This document shows positions 15,978 to 20,354 of a stretch of DNA of 20,354 bases, in pieces. Below the pieces are notes generated by a model. It did no database searches. It was given only the letters and a program-made list of their open reading frames with translations, and was not told where the DNA came from. Source of the DNA: Glaciecola sp047637355 (GTDB lineage Bacteria > Pseudomonadota > Gammaproteobacteria > Enterobacterales > Alteromonadaceae); assembly GCA_047637355.1 (NCBI GenBank), contig JBLIKA010000059.1, positions 1 to 20,354 on the forward strand. Reading direction: 5' to 3'. The translations under genes and the position numbers were made by a program. Each line of letters starts with the position of its first letter. Positions within the stretch are counted from its first letter, which is position 1.

Positions 15978-15994
15978 GTTCCACTGTGCGGAAT
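15978..15994. promoter_or_regulatory. Operator-like 17-bp dyad, copy 2
   Basis: GTTCCACTGTGCGGAAT has TTCC/GGAA arms around a 7-base spacer, the same 5-7-5 geometry and the same TGCGGAAT half as the site at 14328-14344. It lies about 20-37 bases downstream of the start predicted from the promoter at 15921-15950 and 26 bases before the ATG at 16021. This is consistent with a repressor that blocks transcription. Confidence 0.5.
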
Positions 15995-16020
15995 AAGATC
16001 ATTTCCAATGAGGATTAAAA

Positions 16021-17172
16021 ATGATTCGAGATAAACAAATCTTGGACCAATTCCTAGCCAGTATTGCAAAATTCGTTAGAGAACGTTTAGTCCCCGCGGA
16101 AAATGAAGTGGCTGAAAACGACGCCATTCCCGATGATATTGTTCAAGATATGAAAGATATGGGCTTGTTTGGTATGACGATCCCTGAAGAGTATGGTGGC
16201 TTGGGTCTTACCATGGAAGAAGAAGTCTATGTGGCAATTGAATTAGGCCGAACATCACCCGCTTTTCGTTCACTTATTGGCACTAACAATGGTATCGGCT
16301 CCGCCGCTATTGTATTTGACGGCACAGAAAAACAAAAACAAACCTATTTACCTAAATACGCCTCAGGCGAACTTATCGGCTCGTTTTGTTTAACTGAACC
16401 TGACGTTGGCTCTGACGCCGGTGCAATAACAACTTCCGCTGTTAAAAGAGGCGATGAATATATTATTAATGGCACCAAGCGTTATATTACCAATGCACCA
16501 AGAGCTGGAACATTTACTGTGATGGCTCGAACTGATCCATCTATTAAGGGACCCAAGGGAATATCAGCTTTTATAATAGATGCATCTACCCCTGGCATTA
16601 CACTCGGACCCAAAGATAAAAAAATGGGCCAGCAGGGTTCATATACATGCGATGTTATTTTTGAGGATTGTCATGTCCCTGCTGAGAACATTATAGGTGG
16701 TATTGCAGGTCAAGGCTTTATAACGTCAATGAAAGTTTTAGATAGGGGTCGCTTGCATATTTCAGCATTAAGTGTTGGCATTGCCGAGCGCTTAATTGAC
16801 GATGCGTTGAGATTCGCAGTAGACAGAACTCAATTTGGTAAACCGATTGCAGAGCATCAAATGATCCAAGTAATGCTAGCGGATAGCAAAGCAGAAGCAT
16901 ACGCAGCTAAGTGCATGGTAATTGACGCAGCTAGACAAAAAGATGTAGGTAATAAGATAACGACAGAAGCTTCTTGTTGTAAATTATTTGCAACCGAAAT
17001 GGTCGGCAGGGTAGCTGACAAAGCGGTTCAAATACACGGTGGCGCTGGCTACATATCAGAATACGCAGTTGAAAGATTATATCGTGACGTTAGACTATTT
17101 AGATTGTACGAAGGTACAACACAGATCCAACAAATGATAATTGCCAGAAATATGATCAGAGACATTCAATAA
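16021..17172 (+). CDS. Acyl-CoA dehydrogenase with a glutaryl-CoA-dehydrogenase-like substrate Arg
   Basis: FAD enzyme of 383 aa that introduces a 2,3 double bond into an acyl-CoA. The catalytic Glu364 is in the usual place (LYEGTTQIQQMIIARNM). The flavin-contacting FCLTEPDVGSDAGA (about 127-140), the DRTQFGKPI helix and IHGGAGYISEYAVERLYRD are all intact. In the ELGRTSPAFRSLIGTNN segment, Arg83 falls in the column of the carboxylate-binding Arg of glutaryl-CoA dehydrogenase (ERVDSGYRSAMSVQSS). A dicarboxylyl-CoA substrate such as adipyl- or glutaryl-CoA is therefore plausible. A TGAGGA ribosome binding site precedes the ATG. It is the first of three dehydrogenase genes (26- and 20-bp gaps), presumably co-transcribed. 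Confidence 0.92.
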   Translation: MIRDKQILDQFLASIAKFVRERLVPAENEVAENDAIPDDIVQDMKDMGLFGMTIPEEYGGLGLTMEEEVYVAIELGRTSPAFRSLIGTNNGIGSAAIVFDGTEKQKQTYLPKYASGELIGSFCLTEPDVGSDAGAITTSAVKRGDEYIINGTKRYITNAPRAGTFTVMARTDPSIKGPKGISAFIIDASTPGITLGPKDKKMGQQGSYTCDVIFEDCHVPAENIIGGIAGQGFITSMKVLDRGRLHISALSVGIAERLIDDALRFAVDRTQFGKPIAEHQMIQVMLADSKAEAYAAKCMVIDAARQKDVGNKITTEASCCKLFATEMVGRVADKAVQIHGGAGYISEYAVERLYRDVRLFRLYEGTTQIQQMIIARNMIRDIQ

Positions 17173-17198
17173 ACAAAGTATAACGAAGGGTTTGCAAA

Positions 17199-18398
17199 AT
17201 GAATTTAAATTTCACCGCTGAAGAAAAAGAATTTCAACAAGAAGTGCGCCAATTCTTGCAAGAAAAATTACCTCCCGAGCTTGCTCGGAAGACTAAAAAA
17301 GCCATTAATTTATCAAAAGAAGAATATATTCAGTGGCAACAAACGCTATATATACAAGGATGGGCAGCAACTAACTGGCCGGTAGAATATGGAGGAACGG
17401 GTTGGACACAAACGCAGAAGTATATTTTTTCGAATGAATGCGCAATAGGTGGAGCACCCGATATAATACCGTTTGGTTTAAACATGGTTGCACCCATTAT
17501 TTATACTTTTGGTAGTGAAGAGCAAAAACAACGTTTTCTGCCTGATATATTATCCAGCAAGGTATGGTGGTGTCAGGGGTATTCAGAAACTGGAGCTGGT
17601 TCTGACCTCGCAGCAGTCAGAACGACTGCAGTGAAGGAAGGAGATGAATATGTGGTTAACGGCACAAAAACTTGGACCACCTTGGGACAATATGCTGACT
17701 GGATATTTTGTTTAGTTCGCACTGGACATCCTAGTGAGAAAAATCAAGAGGCTATTAGTTTTCTACTAATTAATATGCACGATCCAAAAATTACAGTCTC
17801 GCCAATTATTACTATTGATGGCAAACATGAAGTTAATGAAGTTCATTTTGATGGTGTCCGTGTTCCAGCAGAGAACCTTATCGGAGCAGAGGGCCAGGGC
17901 TGGACATACGCCAAAGTATTATTAACTCACGAACGTACAGGTATCGCTCGAGTTGCTCTGTCGAAAGACCGTCTAGTGCAATTAAAAGAATTAGCAGGGA
18001 CCACGGCTAATGGATCGGACAAGTTGATCAATGACCCCATTTTTGCGCAAAAAGTGGCTAGCCTAGAAATTGATTTATTAGCGTTAGAATATACTGACTT
18101 ACGAACGCTCTCTGCTATCAGCACTGGCAAAGCTCCAGGTCCGGAATCATCAATCTTAAAAATCGTTGGAACGCAAATCATCCAAGCGATCGATGAGCTA
18201 TATGTTGAAGCCGCTGGCTACTACTCAATGCCATTTGTCCCAGAGCAGTACCATGACGACTTTGACGGCCAATTTATTGGCGCTGATATGGCCACGAATA
18301 GTTCATTACGTTACTTTAATAACCGTAAAACATCCATTTACGGTGGCAGTAACGAAATTCAAACTAACATCATCAGCAAAGCCGTTTTAGGTCTTTAG
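17199..18398 (+). CDS. pimC: Acyl-CoA dehydrogenase, pimeloyl-CoA dehydrogenase large-subunit type
   Basis: A 399-aa acyl-CoA dehydrogenase matching the PimC type in many blocks: NWPVEYGGTGWT (59-70), VWWCQGYSETGAGSDLA (122-138), NGTKTWTTLGQYADWIFCLVRT (154-175), DGKHEVNEV and GQGWTYAKVLLTHERTGIARV. The canonical catalytic Glu near the C-terminus is replaced by Gly382 (IYGGSNEIQ). Glu245 in LTHERTG lies where isovaleryl-CoA dehydrogenase keeps its catalytic base (LERL), so that residue is the likely base here. It is expected to form a heteromer with the next gene product. Known PimCD-type pairs are assigned to dehydrogenation of pimeloyl- and related dicarboxylyl-CoAs. The pimC name rests on recognised sequence blocks and context, not on a search. 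Confidence 0.88.
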   Translation: MNLNFTAEEKEFQQEVRQFLQEKLPPELARKTKKAINLSKEEYIQWQQTLYIQGWAATNWPVEYGGTGWTQTQKYIFSNECAIGGAPDIIPFGLNMVAPIIYTFGSEEQKQRFLPDILSSKVWWCQGYSETGAGSDLAAVRTTAVKEGDEYVVNGTKTWTTLGQYADWIFCLVRTGHPSEKNQEAISFLLINMHDPKITVSPIITIDGKHEVNEVHFDGVRVPAENLIGAEGQGWTYAKVLLTHERTGIARVALSKDRLVQLKELAGTTANGSDKLINDPIFAQKVASLEIDLLALEYTDLRTLSAISTGKAPGPESSILKIVGTQIIQAIDELYVEAAGYYSMPFVPEQYHDDFDGQFIGADMATNSSLRYFNNRKTSIYGGSNEIQTNIISKAVLGL

Positions 18399-18418
18399 AT
18401 TAGCATTAGGAGTTTAAT

Positions 18419-19540
18419 ATGGACTTTTCATTAAGTAGCGAACAACAAATGATTCAAGATAGCGTTTCGAGGTTTATCCTCAATGATTACGATTTTGATT
18501 CACGTCGAAAAATACTCAAATCAGCAGCGGGTTATAGTCAAGAAAATTGGAAAGTATTTGCTGATCTCGGTTGGTTAATGCTGCCATTTAGCGAAGAAGA
18601 TGGCGGTTTAGGTGGTTCTATGGTCGACCTTATGCTGGTTATGGAAGAATTTGGCAAAGGCATGGTAGTTGAACCTTTCATTGCCACAGCAGTTATGGCT
18701 GGCGGTGCAATTGCCTTAACCGGTAATCAAGAGCAAAAGGATGACTACTTGCCAAGGATCATGGCAGGTGAACTGCAAATGGCGTTTGCTTATGCAGAAC
18801 CTCAAAGCCGTTATCAGTTGAACAACATGACGTGCAGCGCTGTCGAAAAAGAGGGTGAGTTTGTAATTACAGGTCAGAAATCTGTAGTATTAAATGGTAA
18901 TCACGCAGATACATTGGTCGTTGCGGCGCGCACCTCTGGTGATATAAATGACCACAATGGCATTAGCTTATTTCTTGTTGATGCGAATCACCCAAGTGTT
19001 AAACGTAAAGGTTACGCGAATGTTGATGGCCACCAAGCCGCCGACATATGGTTTGACGATACCCCTACCCTTGGATTACTAGGCGAGCAAGGTAAAGCCT
19101 TACCGGCGATTGAAAATATCATCGACAAAGCCACTGTAGCCGTTTGTGCCGAGGCTGTCGGCGCAATGCAAATTGCACATGCGCGCACCCTAGAATATGC
19201 TAAAACACGTAAACAGTTCGGTCGTACTATTGGTTCTTTTCAAGCAATTCAGCACCGATTAGTACATATGTTTATAGAACATCAACAAGCTAAATCTATC
19301 CTTTTAATGGCAGTATTAAAAATGGATAGCAATAACGGCAATGATCCTAAAGCATTATCAGCGGCAAAAAGTCGTGTTGGCAAAGCAGCTAACCTAGTAG
19401 GTCGTGAATCAATACAAATTCACGGAGGTATCGGTATGACGGATGAGATTGATGTGGGTCACTTATTCAAGCGTTTGACCACTATTCAATATTTGTTTGG
19501 CAGTACTGACTTGCATACAAAACGTTTTGCGTCTTTATAG
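18419..19540 (+). CDS. pimD: Acyl-CoA dehydrogenase, pimeloyl-CoA dehydrogenase small-subunit type
   Basis: A 373-aa acyl-CoA dehydrogenase-like protein of the PimD type, with the start MDFSLSSEQQMIQDSVSRF, LGWLMLPFSEEDGGLGG (about 50-66) and VMEEFGKGMVVEPFIAT. FAD-helix residues TRKQFGRTIGSFQAIQHR are kept. It has no acidic residue at the canonical catalytic site (YLFGSTDLHTKRFASL at the end) and none at the alternative site (ATVAVCAEAVG). The glycine-serine flavin loop seen in the partner is also altered (FAYAEPQSRY). It is thus probably the non-catalytic partner of the PimC-type subunit encoded 20 bp upstream. AGGAG at 18408-18412 sets the ATG start at 18419. It is the last gene of the dehydrogenase operon. 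Confidence 0.87.
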   Translation: MDFSLSSEQQMIQDSVSRFILNDYDFDSRRKILKSAAGYSQENWKVFADLGWLMLPFSEEDGGLGGSMVDLMLVMEEFGKGMVVEPFIATAVMAGGAIALTGNQEQKDDYLPRIMAGELQMAFAYAEPQSRYQLNNMTCSAVEKEGEFVITGQKSVVLNGNHADTLVVAARTSGDINDHNGISLFLVDANHPSVKRKGYANVDGHQAADIWFDDTPTLGLLGEQGKALPAIENIIDKATVAVCAEAVGAMQIAHARTLEYAKTRKQFGRTIGSFQAIQHRLVHMFIEHQQAKSILLMAVLKMDSNNGNDPKALSAAKSRVGKAANLVGRESIQIHGGIGMTDEIDVGHLFKRLTTIQYLFGSTDLHTKRFASL

Positions 19541-19926
19541 TTAATTAAATCGTCGTGTACCGCCTCATCCTATTCCCTACGGGTGGCAAATTAAGACGAG
19601 ATTGTGTGGCTTTAAAACAAGCATGACAATCTAAATTTTGAATTTGGAATGAGACTTCTGGTTATATAAAGCGGAAGTCTCATTACTATGAAGCCGTGTT
19701 TTCTGCAACTATACTTAAAAATCTCTTCTGACTATGATCATCGTTGGTTTTATTCTAAACCTAACTTGGAAATGTGTGCTGTGGCGGAGGAAATAAAAAT
19801 AGCATTTTTTTGATTCGTATAGCCATAAACTCCGAAGAATCAGGGCATTTTGTGTAAATCAGAGATGTGGGTTATTCTTTTCAAATTCTCGCAGCAATCG
19901 ATTCGTTATCTTTTAAAAGGAACCTT
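19541..19926. other. 386-bp gene-free stretch before the serine hydrolase
   Basis: It holds the 3' region of the dehydrogenase operon and the promoter region of the next gene, both on the + strand. No ORF with a ribosome binding site, RNA gene or insertion-sequence remnant is visible. The clear element is the inverted repeat at 19648-19684. A small imperfect hairpin (GGTTT/AAACC) lies near 19746-19761. Confidence 0.55.
19648..19684 (+). repeat. Inverted repeat downstream of the dehydrogenase operon
   Basis: The arms AATGAGACTTC (19648-19658) and GAAGTCTCATT (19674-19684) are perfectly complementary over 11 bp and extend inward by a T:G and a G:C pair. The stem begins 108 bases after the pimD-type stop codon. 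There is no T-tract, so it is a possible transcript end or mRNA-stabilising stem rather than a standard intrinsic terminator. Confidence 0.42.
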
Positions 19927-20354
19927 ATGCGTTACACTTTAATAATATTAACTTCAAGTATGCTTGGCTTTGCATTAATGGCAAATGCTAATAGTGGAAA
20001 AGATTACTTTCCCGAACGTAACAATTGGCAAATTAAGCCTGTTGCTGAATTAGGTTTCAATCAACCTGAACTTGATAAGGCAATTAATTTTGCCGAAAAC
20101 AACGAGTATAGTGGTTCTCGCGACCTGCGTATTGCCATTTTAAAAGGGTTTGAAAGGGAACCGTTTCACGAGATTTTAGGCCCAACGAAAAAAAGAGCGG
20201 GCCCAACGGGCCTGATTATAAAAAATGGTTATATTGCTGCTCAATGGGGTCATCCGGAGCGGGTAGATATGACTTTTAGTGTGACAAAAAGTTATTTATC
20301 TACCGTGGCAGGGATCGCTATAGATCAGCAACTTATTCTAAGTATTGCAGAGCC
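19927..20354 (+). CDS. Serine hydrolase of the beta-lactamase/penicillin-binding-protein-like family, 5' part only
   Basis: Partial gene running off the window end; 142 complete codons are visible. AGGA at 19918-19921 lies 5 bases before the ATG. The product starts with a signal peptide (MRYTLIILTSSMLGFALMANA, then NSGKD), so it is exported. After a linker with ELGFNQPELDKAINFAENNE comes TGLIIKNGYIAAQWGHPERVDMTFSVTKSYLSTVAGIAID. Ser118 and Lys121 in SVTK form the SxxK nucleophile motif of class C beta-lactamase-like hydrolases. This placement is typical of esterase or peptidase members of the family rather than true beta-lactamases. The later YxN and KTG-like motifs are outside the window, so catalytic competence and substrate cannot be judged. 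No functional link to the upstream operon is evident. Confidence 0.83.
   Translation, partial: MRYTLIILTSSMLGFALMANANSGKDYFPERNNWQIKPVAELGFNQPELDKAINFAENNEYSGSRDLRIAILKGFEREPFHEILGPTKKRAGPTGLIIKNGYIAAQWGHPERVDMTFSVTKSYLSTVAGIAIDQQLILSIAE

Noticed and set aside
1..20354. CRISPR arrays, tRNA genes, IS elements, phage or defence genes
   Set aside because: No spaced direct repeats, tRNA-like cloverleaf, transposase or integrase signature or defence protein was found; all sizeable genes are metabolic, transport or regulatory.

Overview
The window looks like chromosomal DNA of a marine gammaproteobacterium, probably in the Alteromonadales (Glaciecola/Paraglaciecola/Colwellia-like). This rests on the A+T-rich base composition, AGGA-type ribosome binding sites and the general look of the proteins; it is an inference, because no rRNA or other marker gene is present. 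No tRNA, CRISPR array, IS element, integrase or phage gene was seen.

Layout. (1) 1-2590: metY (O-acetylhomoserine sulfhydrylase, +) ending in a strong terminator, and a beta-carbonic anhydrase (-). (2) 2591-4791: gcdH (glutaryl-CoA dehydrogenase, -) divergent from a LysR-type regulator (+), with two dyads in the AT-rich gap between them. (3) 5068-8922: an IclR-type regulator (+) converging on a TRAP transporter dctP-dctQ-dctM (-). (4) 9072-14250, upstream of the TRAP genes on the same strand: an acyl-CoA synthetase, a 3-oxoadipyl-CoA-type thiolase and a bifunctional enoyl-CoA hydratase/3-hydroxyacyl-CoA dehydrogenase. (5) 14456-19540 (+), divergent from group 4: a polytopic membrane protein of unknown function, then three acyl-CoA dehydrogenases, the last two a PimC/PimD-type pair. 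(6) 19927-end: the start of a secreted or periplasmic SxxK serine hydrolase.

How the genes fit together. Groups 2-5 have the gene content expected for catabolism of dicarboxylic acids of the pimelate/adipate type, comparable to the known pim operon of Rhodopseudomonas palustris and the dca genes of Acinetobacter. The proposed route is TRAP uptake, CoA activation, dehydrogenation by PimCD and the third dehydrogenase, hydration and oxidation by the bifunctional enzyme, and thiolysis. Odd chains would end at glutaryl-CoA, which GcdH converts to crotonyl-CoA. Two dehydrogenases, GcdH and the one at 16021, carry an Arg in the column that binds the distal carboxylate in human glutaryl-CoA dehydrogenase. 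The substrate is inferred, not shown.

The most useful non-coding observations are a 5-7-5 dyad shared by the two divergent catabolic promoters (14328-14344 and 15978-15994), a dctP gene whose only well-placed start codon is ATC, and an 11-bp-arm perfect inverted repeat just upstream of dctP. I see no wholly new type of system. The least explained parts are the membrane protein at 14456 and the wiring of the two regulators to the catabolic promoters.
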